A stretch of 51,562 nt of DNA from Cryobacterium tepidiphilum (GTDB taxonomy: Bacteria; Actinomycetota; Actinomycetes; Actinomycetales; Microbacteriaceae). Where the stretch lies: positions 1-51,562 of the forward strand of contig NZ_RDSR01000024.1 of the NCBI RefSeq assembly GCF_003716325.1, given 5' to 3'. The translations under genes and the position numbers were made by a program. A model generated the notes under the pieces. The model had not been told where the DNA came from, ran no database searches, and saw nothing but the letters and a program-made list of their open reading frames with translations. Shown in pieces: positions 7,559 through 16,713 of the stretch (position 1 is its first letter; each line of letters starts with the position of its first letter).

Positions 7559-8599
7559 ATGCCTGAAGGCCACTCCGTCCACCGCATCACCCGCCAGTTC
7601 GCCCGCAACTTCGTCGGCAAGCCGGTCACCGTCTCCTCCCCGCAGGGCCGGTTCGCGCAAGGCGCCGCGCAGATCTCGGGCCACATCATGACGGATGCGA
7701 AATCCGTCGGCAAGCAGATGTTCCTCGAGTTCGACAACGGGTTGTGGCTGCGCGTGCACCTGGGCATGTACGGAGCGTGGGACTTCGCCGGCGACATCAT
7801 CATGGACGCCACGATCGCATCGGCGAACGGCCGCATGGGGCAGACCAACCAGCGCGGCACGATCCTCGACGTTGTTCCCGCAGACGCCACCGCTGATGCC
7901 GCTGGTGACGGAGAGGGCGACGAGCGCATCTTCGACCGGGCCGGCGAGAACTCGATGCACTCGATCGGGGCGCCCCGGCGAACACGCGTGCGCATGGCGG
8001 AGCAGGAGAAGGAGACGGGCGCATTCGACACGTTCCCGCCGGAACCGGTGGGGCAGGTGCGGGTGCGCCTGCTGACGGATGCCGTGTCGGCCGACCTCCG
8101 CGGGCCGACCGCCTGCGAGGTGCTCCGCCCCGACGAGGTCGACGCCGTGATCGCGAAACTCGGGCCCGACCCGCTCCTCGACGGGTCGCAGGAGGCCGAG
8201 GACCGGTTCGTGGGCGTCGTGCGCCGCAAGCCCACGCCGATCGGGCTGCTGCTCATGGACCAGGCCGTCGTGGCGGGCATCGGCAACGTCTACCGCGCCG
8301 AACTGCTGTTCCGCGCGCGGATCGACCCGCACGCCCCGGGGAAGTCGCTCTCCGACGAGGTGGTGCGGCACCTGTGGCGCGACTGGGGCCACCTGCTGCG
8401 CATCGGCGTGGAGACCGGACAGATGATGACCATGGACGACCTCGACCATGACGACTACGTGCGGGCGATGGCGAACCGCGCCGACCGGCACTGGGTGTAC
8501 AAGCGCGAGGGGCTGCCGTGCCGCGTGTGCGGCACACACATCACCCTGGAGGAGATGGGCGCCCGCAAGCTGTACTGGTGCCCGTATTGCCAGAAGTAG
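7559..8599 (+). CDS. Fpg/Nei-family DNA glycosylase (endonuclease VIII-like)
   Basis: A 346-residue bifunctional base-excision repair glycosylase/AP lyase. The processed N-terminus P2-E3 (MPEGH) supplies the catalytic proline and glutamate. K52 in the SVGKQMFLEF strand matches the conserved lysine. The H2TH domain includes VAGIGNVYRAELLF. The C-terminal zinc finger uses C321, C324, C341 and C344. Relative to typical Nei proteins there is an insertion of about 60 residues (102-165), charged and rich in Asp, Glu and Ala, between the N-terminal beta sandwich and the H2TH domain. The damage specificity is probably oxidised pyrimidines (Nei-type MPEGH start) but is inferred. Confidence 0.9.
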   Translation: MPEGHSVHRITRQFARNFVGKPVTVSSPQGRFAQGAAQISGHIMTDAKSVGKQMFLEFDNGLWLRVHLGMYGAWDFAGDIIMDATIASANGRMGQTNQRGTILDVVPADATADAAGDGEGDERIFDRAGENSMHSIGAPRRTRVRMAEQEKETGAFDTFPPEPVGQVRVRLLTDAVSADLRGPTACEVLRPDEVDAVIAKLGPDPLLDGSQEAEDRFVGVVRRKPTPIGLLLMDQAVVAGIGNVYRAELLFRARIDPHAPGKSLSDEVVRHLWRDWGHLLRIGVETGQMMTMDDLDHDDYVRAMANRADRHWVYKREGLPCRVCGTHITLEEMGARKLYWCPYCQK

Positions 8600-8641
8600 C
8601 CGAGGCATCCGCTTGATGCCCGAGCCCCGCCGAGGAGACCG

Positions 8642-9274
8642 ATGAGACAGAACCCCAGCTTCGTTCTCGGCGATCCCGACGAGCTCAAGCGGCTGGTGCG
8701 GGAGAACCCGTGGGTGACGATGGTGAGCCACACCGCTGACGGGCTGGTCGCGTCGCACTACCCGGTGATCCTCGACGAGTCGCGCGACGGCGTGGTGCTG
8801 CTCAGTCACGTCGGCCGGCCCGACGAACAGCTGCACGAACTCGGCCGGCACGAGCTGCTCGTGATCGTGCAGGGCCCGCACGGCTACATCTCGCCGGGCT
8901 GGTACGACGCGAACCCGGCCGTGCCCACCTGGAACTTCGTGGTCGCCCACCTCTACGGGGTGCCGCAGTTGCTCGGCGACGACGAGAACCTCGAGGTGCT
9001 GGCCGCCCTCGTCGACCATTTCGAAGAGCGGATGCCGCAGCCGCGTCGCATGAACGGCACGATCGAGAACGCGGACTACGCGGCACGCATCGCCGCCGGA
9101 ACCGTCGGGTTCCGCCTCGAGGTCACACGCGTCGTCGCCAAGGAGAAGATGAGCCAGAACAAACCGGCCGAGACGGTGGAGCGCATCATCGGCGAACTGG
9201 AGGGGTCCGGGCCGTACGCGAGTGCCGCGCTCGCCGGGGAGATGCGCCGCGTGCGCGAGCGGCGCGCCCGGTGA
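8642..9274 (+). CDS. PaiB-family FMN-binding protein
   Basis: A 210-residue protein with the split-barrel flavin-binding fold. The family signature PHGYISPGWYDANPAVPTWN spans about residues 80-99, with VSHTADGLVASHYPV near residue 28. In Bacillus, PaiB is annotated as a negative regulator of sporulation and protease genes, but the fold points to a flavin-dependent enzyme or sensor. A strong GAGGAG precedes the ATG. The stop overlaps the GTG of the next gene. Confidence 0.85.
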   Translation: MRQNPSFVLGDPDELKRLVRENPWVTMVSHTADGLVASHYPVILDESRDGVVLLSHVGRPDEQLHELGRHELLVIVQGPHGYISPGWYDANPAVPTWNFVVAHLYGVPQLLGDDENLEVLAALVDHFEERMPQPRRMNGTIENADYAARIAAGTVGFRLEVTRVVAKEKMSQNKPAETVERIIGELEGSGPYASAALAGEMRRVRERRAR

Positions 9275-10734
9275 CCCTGCTCCTGCAGAACGGGCGGCTG
9301 CCCGGCGGCGCCCCCGTGGACCTGGAGATCGCCGACGGCGTCGTGCGGGCGATGCGCCCGGCCGGTGAACGCAGGGCAGCCGGCGAGACGGTGGACCTCG
9401 ACGGCCGGTACGTCATCCCGGGACTGTGGGACAACCACGTGCACATGAACCAGTGGGCGCTGACCACACGGCGCCTCGATGTCTCGGCGGCGGCATCCGC
9501 GGCGGAGGCGGCGCGCCATGTCGCGGTGCGGGCCGACGCGACGGCGGCGGGGGAGACCCTCGTCGGTTTCGGGTTTCGTGACGGACTGTGGGCCGACCCG
9601 CCCAGTGTGCAGGCGCTCGACGCCGCTGCCGGGAGCGTGCCGGTCGTGCTGGTGAGTGCCGACCTGCACTGCTGCTGGCTCAACTCGGCTGCCCTCGCGC
9701 AGTATGGCTTCACCGCCGGTGCCGACGGGCTGCTGCGGGAGGAGGATGCGTTCAGCATCGAACGCGTCATCAACACGGTCGACGATGCGACGCTCGACCG
9801 GTGGGTGCAGACCGCCGCGCAGGCGGCGGCCGCCCGCGGCGTAGTGGGTGTCGTGGACCTGGAGATGGCGTGGAACCTCGGCGCCTGGGAGCGGCGCATC
9901 CACAGCGGCACCGATTCCCTGCGCGTGGAGTTCGGCGTCTACACGCAGGATCTGCGTCGGGCCATCGGCCTCGGCCTCCGCACCGGGCAGCGCATCGCCG
10001 GCACCCGGGGGCTGCTCTCGGTGGGCCCGTACAAGGTGATCACCGACGGTTCCCTCAACACGCGCACCGCCTACTGCTTCGACGAATACCCGGGCTTGGA
10101 GGGTACCGTCGACGCCCGCGGGCAGCTCACCGTGCCACCGGAGGAACTGCTGGCCAATGTGCGCCTCGCGGTGGCGGCGGGCCTGCTGCCCGCCGTGCAC
10201 GCGATCGGAGACCAGGCCAACGCGCTCGCGCTCGACGCGTTCGAGGAGCTCGGCTGCGCCGGCAGCATCGAGCACGCCCAGCTTCTGCGGCCAGCCGACA
10301 TCGAGCGGTTCGCCCGACTCGGCATCGTGGCGAGCGTGCAACCCGAGCACGCGCTGGACGACCGTGACGTCGCCGACCACTTCTGGGCGGGACGCACCTC
10401 GCACGCCTTCATGCTGCGGGCGCTGCTGGATGCCGGGGCCCGGCTCGCGCTCGGCTCGGATGCGCCCGTCGCACCGCTCGACCCCTGGGTGACCATCGCC
10501 GCCGCGGTCGGCCGCACCCGGGACGGCCGGGAGGCCTGGCACCCGGAACAGGCCATCACGGTGCCGGAGGCGCTCGCCGCCAGCACGCGCGGCCGAACGG
10601 TCGTGGCGGTCGGCGATGCGGCCGACCTCGCGATCATCGAGACCGACCCGCTCGACGCATCCGTCGACGAGCTCAGGCGGATGACCGTTGCCGCGACCCT
10701 GCTCGCCGGCCGGTTCACGCACAACGCGGTGTGA
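9271..10734 (+). CDS. YtcJ-like amidohydrolase family 3 protein
   Basis: A 487-residue metallo-hydrolase. Ligands: HVH at H56/H58, GPYKVITDGSLN with a candidate carboxylated lysine, HAIGD, IEHAQ, and LGSDAPV supplying the final Asp. This order is typical of the amidohydrolase_3/YtcJ group of predicted N-acyl or exo-amide hydrolases. The GTG start overlaps the PaiB stop (GTGA), indicating coupling. No signal peptide is seen, so it should be cytosolic. The substrate is unknown, and it is not closely similar to the other amidohydrolase at 3176-4678. Confidence 0.86.
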   Translation: MTLLLQNGRLPGGAPVDLEIADGVVRAMRPAGERRAAGETVDLDGRYVIPGLWDNHVHMNQWALTTRRLDVSAAASAAEAARHVAVRADATAAGETLVGFGFRDGLWADPPSVQALDAAAGSVPVVLVSADLHCCWLNSAALAQYGFTAGADGLLREEDAFSIERVINTVDDATLDRWVQTAAQAAAARGVVGVVDLEMAWNLGAWERRIHSGTDSLRVEFGVYTQDLRRAIGLGLRTGQRIAGTRGLLSVGPYKVITDGSLNTRTAYCFDEYPGLEGTVDARGQLTVPPEELLANVRLAVAAGLLPAVHAIGDQANALALDAFEELGCAGSIEHAQLLRPADIERFARLGIVASVQPEHALDDRDVADHFWAGRTSHAFMLRALLDAGARLALGSDAPVAPLDPWVTIAAAVGRTRDGREAWHPEQAITVPEALAASTRGRTVVAVGDAADLAIIETDPLDASVDELRRMTVAATLLAGRFTHNAV

Positions 10735-10815
10735 CCTTCGACTCTCGGGGCGTGACGGCCCGGTGATTCCGGCGTACTCTCGGTCTCAAGGTCTCCTTGA
10801 AGAATCGATACGGTC

Positions 10816-12390
10816 ATGACCTATGACGGCGATGGCAGGTTGCCCATCATCTATGTCCGGGGTTTCGCCGGCAGCGGAGCGCAGATCAACTCGGCGGTCG
10901 ACGATCCGTTCTACGGCTTCAGCCAGGGCTCGGTGCACGTTCGCGCCGATGGCAGCGGGCAGCCGCAGTTCTACCAGTTCGAGTCCCCGCTCCTGCGCCT
11001 GATGACGGACCACCGATACCAGGTGCCCGTCTATGGCGACCAGCGGGTCTACCTGCAGAAGGCCGACGACAGCTCCGTCGACGCCGCAACCGTCTGGATC
11101 CACCGCTTCTACGACGTGTCGGCCTCGACGTTCGCCGACAACGCGGCGGACTTCTCACTCGAGAAGGCCGCGAGCGACCTGTTCGCCCTGATCCGGTTGG
11201 TGCGCGAGAAGACCGGCGCCCCGAAGGTGTTCCTCGTCGCGCACTCGATGGGCGGCCTCATCTGCCGGAGCGTTCTCCAGCGGGTGATTCCCGAGGCGCA
11301 TCCCCGGGAGGACGGCACTCCCGATCCCGCCGCGGCAGCTGACTACGTGTCGCGGGTGTTCACCTACGCAACGCCGCACGGCGGCATCAGCTTCGCGATC
11401 GGCCACGGCCTCCTCGAACGGATCCGCGACGCCACCGGCTTCCAGGGCTCGGACATCTTCGGGCCCGACCGGATGTACCAGTACCTGACCCCGGGCGCCT
11501 CCCGCGGCGAGAGCGCCCCGGAGAAGTTCAGCGCCACGTCGATGCCCGACGACGGGTTCCCCCTCAGTCGGCTGTTCTGCCTCGTCGGGTCCAACCCCGA
11601 AGACTACGACGTGGCCTTGGGAATGTCGTCGAAAGCCGTCGGAGCGCGCAGCGACGGCCTGGTGCAGATCGAGAACGCCGCCGTCAGGAACGCGCACCGG
11701 GCGATCGTGTACCGCAGCCACAGCGGCCGCTACGGCATCGTCAACTCCGAGGAGGGCTACCAGAACCTGCAGCGTTTCCTCTTCGGCGACGTGGAGGTCA
11801 AGGTGGAACTCCTCGGGCTCGACGTCGGCAGGAATGCGGCGGACGACGTCGACTTCCAGATGGAGGTCGGCCTGGCCATCCGCGGTCTGCCCGTGCTGGT
11901 GCACGAACAGACCGCCGACCACTACTGTCCCGTGCTCGTCGAACGGCGCGGTGGCCATGACTCCGTCGACACGCCCCAACCGTTGTTCACGACGTTCCTG
12001 TCGACGAAGGCGCCGCGGCCGATGATGAACAGCGGCACGGCGGTGCCCACGCTCCGGCACGCGCTGAAACTGAGCCTCATCTCGGTGCGGGAAGAGCACG
12101 GACGCTTCTTCTTCGACGATCACCTGGAGCAGGCCGCCGACTGGAGCGACATCCTCCTGGTCGACATCCAGCCGGGCAACACCCGCTCCCGGCCACGAAC
12201 CTGGGCGGCGTGGAACACCCGGATCAGTACCGCGCTCCGCGACTGGCAACCGACGGATGCCGACCTCGTCGACGACAGGGATCCCGCTGCCGGGCACTGG
12301 TACGGCGAGATTCCCGTTCCCGAGGTCGCCCGGGAGCTCTTGGGGGAGCGGGCCAGGGTCGCGATGACGGTGAGCGGGCGCGAAGCCTAG
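10816..12390 (+). CDS. Alpha/beta hydrolase, PGAP1/lipase-like
   Basis: A 524-residue protein. The N-terminal half is an alpha/beta hydrolase: an opening strand PIIYVRGFAG (10-19) with the oxyanion region, and the nucleophile elbow AHSMGG with Ser144. TPHGG, typical of lipases and PGAP1-like esterases, follows near residue 191. The C-terminal half (about 330-524) shows no recognised domain. No signal peptide or membrane segment is visible, so it is probably a cytosolic esterase or a defence- or membrane-remodelling hydrolase. It stands alone on its strand, with 81 bp separating it from the upstream gene. Confidence 0.78.
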   Translation: MTYDGDGRLPIIYVRGFAGSGAQINSAVDDPFYGFSQGSVHVRADGSGQPQFYQFESPLLRLMTDHRYQVPVYGDQRVYLQKADDSSVDAATVWIHRFYDVSASTFADNAADFSLEKAASDLFALIRLVREKTGAPKVFLVAHSMGGLICRSVLQRVIPEAHPREDGTPDPAAAADYVSRVFTYATPHGGISFAIGHGLLERIRDATGFQGSDIFGPDRMYQYLTPGASRGESAPEKFSATSMPDDGFPLSRLFCLVGSNPEDYDVALGMSSKAVGARSDGLVQIENAAVRNAHRAIVYRSHSGRYGIVNSEEGYQNLQRFLFGDVEVKVELLGLDVGRNAADDVDFQMEVGLAIRGLPVLVHEQTADHYCPVLVERRGGHDSVDTPQPLFTTFLSTKAPRPMMNSGTAVPTLRHALKLSLISVREEHGRFFFDDHLEQAADWSDILLVDIQPGNTRSRPRTWAAWNTRISTALRDWQPTDADLVDDRDPAAGHWYGEIPVPEVARELLGERARVAMTVSGREA

Positions 12391-12431
12391 CGACGCGACG
12401 CCGACCGGCCCGGGGTGCGATGATGACAGGC

Positions 12432-12455
12432 ATGCGCACACGGGGACGGCGATGA
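12432..12455 (+). other. Possible 7-codon leader ORF overlapping the LCM-type methyltransferase start
   Basis: An ATG at 12432 opens seven codons (M-R-T-R-G-R-R) ending in a TGA that overlaps the ATG at 12452 (ATGA). GATGAT lies seven bases before this ATG, close to leaderless geometry, whereas the downstream ATG has only a weak GGGGA. Translation of the mini-ORF could therefore deliver ribosomes to the main gene. The evidence is positional only. Confidence 0.25.
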
Positions 12456-13375
12456 CGGCGGCGACGAAGCCGACAGGAGGCGGGGGAGAGGTCAACGCGA
12501 CGGCCCTGGCCGTGGCGGCGTGCCGCGCCGTCGAGACGACGCGCCCCGACGCCCTGGTGCTCGACCCGTTCGCATCCGCTTTCGTCGCCGCAGCGAGCAC
12601 GACTCTGGATCTGCCGACCCGGTGGCCGGCACCGGGCGAGGACGTGTCGCCCTTCCAGCAGCCGCTGCTGCACGCCTCCGTGTACATCGGGGTGCGCACC
12701 CGGTTCATCGACGACGTCATGGCCGACGAAGCCGATGTGCAGCAGGTGGTCATCCTCGGCGCGGGCCTGGACACGCGGGCGTACCGCCTGACGCTGGCGC
12801 ACCACGCGCCGTTCTTCGAACTCGACGACGCCGCAACACTGGAGTTCAAACAGGGAGTTCTCGAGGCAGGCGGCGCGCAGCCGCTGCGGGAGCGGCATCC
12901 GCTGCCCGTCGATGTGTCAATCGCGTGGGATGCACCGCTTCGCGCGCAGGGTTTCGACGCCGACGAACCGACGCTGTGGATCGTCGAAGGCCTGCTGCCG
13001 TACCTGTCGGCCGAGGCGCAGCACGCGGTGCTGTCCACGATCGTGTCGCTGTCGGCTGTGGGGTCGACCGCGGTGATCGAGCGGGCGGTGCCGCTCCCGG
13101 CCGGACCTGAGCTCGACGAGAAACTCCGCGCGTTCAGCGCACAGACGGGGCTGCCGGTCTCTGACCTGCTGGCCCGCGCGAATCCCCCGGACCCCGTCGC
13201 GATGCTCCGGGAAGCCGGATGGGTGGCAGAGGCGCACAGTCCGCGTGAGCTTGCCGCGCGCTACGGCCGGCACCTCGGTGCGCCGGGCGCTCCTGAGCAG
13301 GAGGGCGAGCGTGCGGAACGCGACGCGGACAGCTCGCCATCACGCGGGGGGATCGTCGTCGCGCGCCTGCTCTGA
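12452..13375 (+). CDS. LCM-type SAM-dependent methyltransferase (TIGR00027 family)
   Basis: A 307-residue member of the leucine carboxyl methyltransferase-like family that is expanded in actinobacteria. Hallmarks are the N-terminal TALAVAACRAVET segment, RTRFIDD, and the SAM-binding VVILGAGLDTRAYRL at about 96-110, followed by FFELDDAATLEFK, whose acidic residue binds the SAM ribose. The family is annotated as O-methyltransferases with mostly unknown substrates. The last 30 residues are charged and low in complexity. Confidence 0.84.
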   Translation: MTAATKPTGGGGEVNATALAVAACRAVETTRPDALVLDPFASAFVAAASTTLDLPTRWPAPGEDVSPFQQPLLHASVYIGVRTRFIDDVMADEADVQQVVILGAGLDTRAYRLTLAHHAPFFELDDAATLEFKQGVLEAGGAQPLRERHPLPVDVSIAWDAPLRAQGFDADEPTLWIVEGLLPYLSAEAQHAVLSTIVSLSAVGSTAVIERAVPLPAGPELDEKLRAFSAQTGLPVSDLLARANPPDPVAMLREAGWVAEAHSPRELAARYGRHLGAPGAPEQEGERAERDADSSPSRGGIVVARLL

Positions 13376-13398
13376 CGCCGGCGTGACGGCAGTCGAAG

Positions 13399-13469
13399 AG
13401 GGGATGACGGGAATCGAACCCGCGTGATCAGTTTGGAAGACTGAGGCTCTACCATTGAGCTACATCCCC
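13399..13469 (-). tRNA. tRNA-Gly (anticodon UCC)
   Basis: Read on the minus strand: acceptor GGGGATG pairs with CATCCCC, the D arm is GCTC...GAGC, the anticodon stem TCAGT/ACTGA encloses loop CTTCCAA with anticodon TCC, and the T arm has TTCGATT. The discriminator base is T and no CCA is encoded. The length of 71 nt is usual for glycine tRNAs. Confidence 0.95.
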
Positions 13470-13651
13470 GTTGCCCCGGTCGTGAGGCACTCGAACATCG
13501 TAGTACAGGTTCACGGCGGCTTCGTGCCATGCCGGTGGCGCCCCCGCGCCCTGTGCAGTGCACCCTGCAGTAGACTGGCGAAGGTCAGTCCGCCTGTCGC
13601 GCGATTTCTGCGTGCCAAGAGGGCGGCCTGTCGGGTTGAGATATGGCGACT

Positions 13652-13725
13652 CGGGGCGTAGCTCAGCTTGGTAGAGCGCTCGGTTTGGGACCGAGAGGTC
13701 GCAGGTTCGAATCCTGTCGCCCCGA
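13652..13725 (+). tRNA. tRNA-Pro (anticodon UGG)
   Basis: Acceptor CGGGGCG pairs with CGCCCCG, the D arm is GCTC...GAGC, the anticodon stem CTCGG/CCGAG encloses TTTGGGA with anticodon TGG, and the T arm has TTCGAAT. The discriminator is A, and CCA follows directly at 13726-13728. TAGACT at 13571-13576 is a possible -10 for a precursor that could also read into tig. Confidence 0.96.
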
Positions 13726-13767
13726 CCATGACCCCACGCACATCGTCCCAATAACAGGAGATTCTTA

Positions 13768-15129
13768 GTGAAGTCCACGATCGAAAAGCTGAGCCCCACG
13801 CGCGCCAAGCTCACCATCACGGTGACGGCCGATGAGCTCAAGCCGAGCATCACCCACGCCTACGGGCACATCGCCGAGCAGATGAACGTGCCCGGGTTCC
13901 GTAAGGGCAAGGTTCCGGCGGCGATCATCGACCAGCGCGTCGGAAAGTCGGCCGTGCTCGAGCACGCCGTCAACGAGGGCCTCGACGGCTTCTACCGCGA
14001 AGCGGTCAGCGAGAACAAGCTGCGCCCCCTCGGCCGCCCCGAGGCCGACATCGTCGAGTGGCCGAGCGACAAGGACTTCAGCGGAGACCTGCTCCTGGCC
14101 ATCGAGGTCGACGTGCGCCCCGAGATCGAGGTGCCCACCTACGAAGGCGTCACCCTCACCGTCGACGCCGTCGAGGTGTCCGACGAGGACGTGGCCGAGG
14201 AGCTCGACAACCTGCGCGCCCGCTTCGGCACGCTCGTCACCGTCGACCGCCCCGCCACCTCCGGCGACTTCGTGCAGATCGACCTGGTCGCGGCCATCAA
14301 CGGCACCGAGGTCGACACCGCGAACGGCATCTCCTACGAGCTGGGCTCGGGCGACCTGATCGAGGGCATCGACGACGCCCTCGAGTCGCTCACGGCCGGT
14401 GAGACCACCACCTTCGAGTCCAAGCTGCTCGGCGGTGAGCACGAGGGCGAGACCGCCGAGATCACCGTGACCGTCCTCGCCGTCAAGGAGCGCGAGCTCC
14501 CGGCCGCCGACGACGACTTCGCGCAGATCTCCAGCGAGTTCGACACCATCGACGAGCTCAAGGACAGCCTCAAGGAGCAGGCCGCCCGCTCCAAGGTGTT
14601 CGGCCAGGGCACCCAGGCCCGCGACCTGCTCATCGAGCAGCTGCTCGCCGGCGTCGAGATCCCCATCCCGGCCGCGATCATCGAAGACGAGGTGCACCGC
14701 CACCTCGAGGGTGAGAACCGCCTCGAGGACGACGAGCACCGCGCCGAGGTGACCGAGGCGAGCGAGAAGACGTTCCGCCAGCAGATCCTCCTCGACACCA
14801 TCGCCGAAGCAGAGAAGGTCCAGGTCAGCCAGGATGAACTGACCCAGTTCCTCATCCAGGGCGCCGCGCAGTACGGCATGGACCCGAGCGAGTTCGTGCA
14901 GGCGCTCTCCAGCAACGGCCAGATCGCGTCGATGGTGGCCGAGGTGGCCCGCAACAAGGCCCTCGCGATCGCCCTCGGCAAGGCCGAAGTCGTCGACAGC
15001 AACGGCCAGAAGGTCGACCTCGGCGAGTTCGTCGCCGTCGACACGAGCGTCGACGAGGCTGACGAGGACGACGCCGACGAGGACAACGTGGATGCCGACG
15101 CTGCTGCGAGCGAGTCCGACCAGAAGTAG
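13768..15129 (+). CDS. tig: Trigger factor
   Basis: A 453-residue ribosome-associated chaperone and peptidyl-prolyl isomerase that meets nascent chains at the exit tunnel. The ribosome-docking signature G43-F-R-K-G-K lies in the N-terminal domain. The FKBP-like PPIase domain spans about 160-245 ([12 protein letters not shown] to [14 protein letters not shown]). The helical C-terminal chaperone domain follows and ends in a very acidic tail rich in Asp and Glu (about 428-447). The start is a GTG with AGGAG seven bases upstream. It lies just upstream of clpP1-clpP2-clpX, the conserved bacterial arrangement. Confidence 0.97.
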   Translation: MKSTIEKLSPTRAKLTITVTADELKPSITHAYGHIAEQMNVPGFRKGKVPAAIIDQRVGKSAVLEHAVNEGLDGFYREAVSENKLRPLGRPEADIVEWPSDKDFSGDLLLAIEVDVRPEIEVPTYEGVTLTVDAVEVSDEDVAEELDNLRARFGTLVTVDRPATSGDFVQIDLVAAINGTEVDTANGISYELGSGDLIEGIDDALESLTAGETTTFESKLLGGEHEGETAEITVTVLAVKERELPAADDDFAQISSEFDTIDELKDSLKEQAARSKVFGQGTQARDLLIEQLLAGVEIPIPAAIIEDEVHRHLEGENRLEDDEHRAEVTEASEKTFRQQILLDTIAEAEKVQVSQDELTQFLIQGAAQYGMDPSEFVQALSSNGQIASMVAEVARNKALAIALGKAEVVDSNGQKVDLGEFVAVDTSVDEADEDDADEDNVDADAAASESDQK

Positions 15130-15142
15130 CACCTGATGTGAG

Positions 15143-15175
15143 GAGGGCCGGGGCGTCTGTCGACACCCGGCCCTC
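15143..15175 (+). terminator. Hairpin terminator after tig
   Basis: GAGGGCCGGG and CCCGGCCCTC form a perfect 10-bp stem around a 13-base loop, 14 bases after the tig stop. There is only a TT tract afterwards, so termination may depend partly on Rho. Confidence 0.7.
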
Positions 15176-15240
15176 TTCGCATCCGTCGACGCGGCAATCT
15201 GCCGAGGGCGAACAGGGCTTTCCGGGCCCGGCCGCTCCGA

Positions 15241-15246
15241 TAGATT
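15241..15246 (+). promoter_or_regulatory. Candidate -10 (TAGATT) for the clpP1-clpP2 operon
   Basis: TAGATT lies 30 bases upstream of the clpP1 ATG, after the tig terminator. This would give a short leader containing the GGAG ribosome binding site. I could not find a convincing ClgR operator by eye. Confidence 0.45.
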
Positions 15247-15276
15247 CGAAACACGCAAACTGAAACGGAGCGCCAC

Positions 15277-15876
15277 ATGGCCGACATGGCACCCATTCCC
15301 GGTGTTTTTGACCGACTGCTGAAGGACCGCATCATCTGGCTCGGCTCAGAAGTGCGTGACGACAACGCCAACGAGATCTGCGCGAAAATCCTCCTGCTGG
15401 CCGCGGAGGACTCCAAGCGCGACATCTTCCTCTACATCAACTCGCCCGGCGGCTCGATCACGGCCGGCATGGCGATCTACGACACCATGAAGTTCGTGCC
15501 CAACGACATCGTCACCGTGGGGATCGGCCTCGCCGCGTCGATGGGCCAGTTCCTGCTCTCGTCGGGAACGAAGGGCAAGCGGTACATCACCCCCAACGCC
15601 CGCGTGCTATTGCACCAGCCCTCCGGCGGCTTCGGCGGCACCGCCGCCGACATCCAGACGCAGGCCAAGGTCATCCTCGACATGAAGAAGCGGATGGCGG
15701 AGCTCACCTCCGAGCAGACCGGCAAGTCGATCGAGCAGATCCTCATCGACAACGACCGTGACAACTGGTTCAGCGCGCAGGAAGCGCTGGAGTACGGCTT
15801 CGTCGACCACCTGCGGGAGTTCGCCTCCGAAGTGGTCGGCGGCGGCGGAACCGACGACTCAGTGAACAAGAAGTAG
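15277..15876 (+). CDS. clpP1: ATP-dependent Clp protease proteolytic subunit 1
   Basis: A 199-residue serine peptidase subunit of the Clp barrel. The catalytic triad is S88 (LAASMGQ), H113 (LLHQPSGG) and D162 (NDRDNWF). Only a short propeptide precedes the conserved [13 protein letters not shown]. In actinobacteria two ClpP types form a mixed heptamer-on-heptamer barrel, and the second subunit is encoded 11 bp downstream. GGAG precedes the ATG. Confidence 0.96.
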   Translation: MADMAPIPGVFDRLLKDRIIWLGSEVRDDNANEICAKILLLAAEDSKRDIFLYINSPGGSITAGMAIYDTMKFVPNDIVTVGIGLAASMGQFLLSSGTKGKRYITPNARVLLHQPSGGFGGTAADIQTQAKVILDMKKRMAELTSEQTGKSIEQILIDNDRDNWFSAQEALEYGFVDHLREFASEVVGGGGTDDSVNKK

Positions 15877-15887
15877 GGCGGGAAGAC

Positions 15888-16556
15888 ATGGAATTCACGA
15901 ACTTCGGCCAGCAGGCCGGCGGCATCGCACGGCCCGCCGAGGCCCGGTACATCCTGCCCACCTTCGAGGAGCGCACGGCGTACGGCTACAAGCGCCAGGA
16001 CCCGTATGCGAAGCTCTTCGAGGACCGCATCATCTTCCTCGGCGTGCAGATCGACGACGCATCCGCTGACGACGTCATGGCTCAGCTGCTGGTGCTCGAG
16101 AGCCAGGACCCGGACCGCGACATCGTCATGTACATCAACTCGCCCGGTGGCTCGTTCACGGCCATGACGGCGATCTACGACACGATGCAGTACATCCGCC
16201 CGCACATCCAGACGGTGTGCCTCGGCCAGGCGGCGTCCGCGGCGGCCGTGCTCCTCGCCGGCGGAACACCGGGCAAGCGCCTCGCGCTCCCCAACGCCCG
16301 CATCCTGATCCACCAGCCCGCCGTCGCAGGCCAGGGCGGCGGCCAGGCGTCCGACATCGAAATCCAGGCGGCCGAGATCATGCGCATGCGCACCTGGCTG
16401 GAGGAGACCCTGTCGCGCCACTCCAACCGCACGAAGGAGCAGGTCAACAAGGACATCGACCGCGACAAGATCCTCGGCGCGGCAGAGGCCCTCGACTATG
16501 GCCTCATCGATCAGGTGCTCACTTCCCGCAAGAACGTGCCGACCCTGGTCAAGTAG
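15888..16556 (+). CDS. clpP2: ATP-dependent Clp protease proteolytic subunit 2
   Basis: A 222-residue second ClpP with the triad S117 (QAASAAA), H142 (LIHQPA) and D193 (DRDKILG). Its N-terminal extension of about 25 residues is longer than that of ClpP1 and is presumably a processed propeptide. The order and spacing with clpP1 indicate one transcript ending at the hairpin at 16579-16615. In mycobacterial complexes ClpP2 makes the contacts with ClpX/ClpC. Confidence 0.96.
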   Translation: MEFTNFGQQAGGIARPAEARYILPTFEERTAYGYKRQDPYAKLFEDRIIFLGVQIDDASADDVMAQLLVLESQDPDRDIVMYINSPGGSFTAMTAIYDTMQYIRPHIQTVCLGQAASAAAVLLAGGTPGKRLALPNARILIHQPAVAGQGGGQASDIEIQAAEIMRMRTWLEETLSRHSNRTKEQVNKDIDRDKILGAAEALDYGLIDQVLTSRKNVPTLVK

Positions 16557-16578
16557 ACCCGCGCCGGCCGGCGTTCTC

Positions 16579-16615
16579 GAACGGCGCACCGCTGATTTCC
16601 TGCGGTGCGCCGTTC
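16579..16615 (+). terminator. Hairpin terminator after clpP2
   Basis: GAACGGCGCACCGC pairs with GCGGTGCGCCGTTC across a 9-base loop, giving a 14-bp perfect stem followed by GCGTTT. It lies 22 bases after the clpP2 stop and separates clpP2 from clpX. Confidence 0.78.
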
Positions 16616-16674
16616 GCGTTTCATCCGGTGTGACGCGCGGGGCGGGGCGTGCGCACATTGTCGGTAGCACAGGC

Positions 16675-16680
16675 TAGGCT
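16675..16680 (+). promoter_or_regulatory. Candidate -10 (TAGGCT) for clpX
   Basis: TAGGCT lies 33 bases before the clpX ATG, downstream of the clpP2 terminator and upstream of the GGAGGAGG ribosome binding site. A -35 at standard distance is not obvious. Confidence 0.45.
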
Positions 16681-16713
16681 CGAATGAGCGATACCAATGG
16701 AGGAGGCTGACAG

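Noticed and set aside
9216..9276. CGCGAGTGCCG in the PaiB gene as an element end
   Set aside because: It lies in ordinary coding sequence and has no matching right end.
11155..13038. A 627-residue minus-strand open frame
   Set aside because: It is antisense to the alpha/beta hydrolase and the LCM-type methyltransferase, which carry clear motifs.
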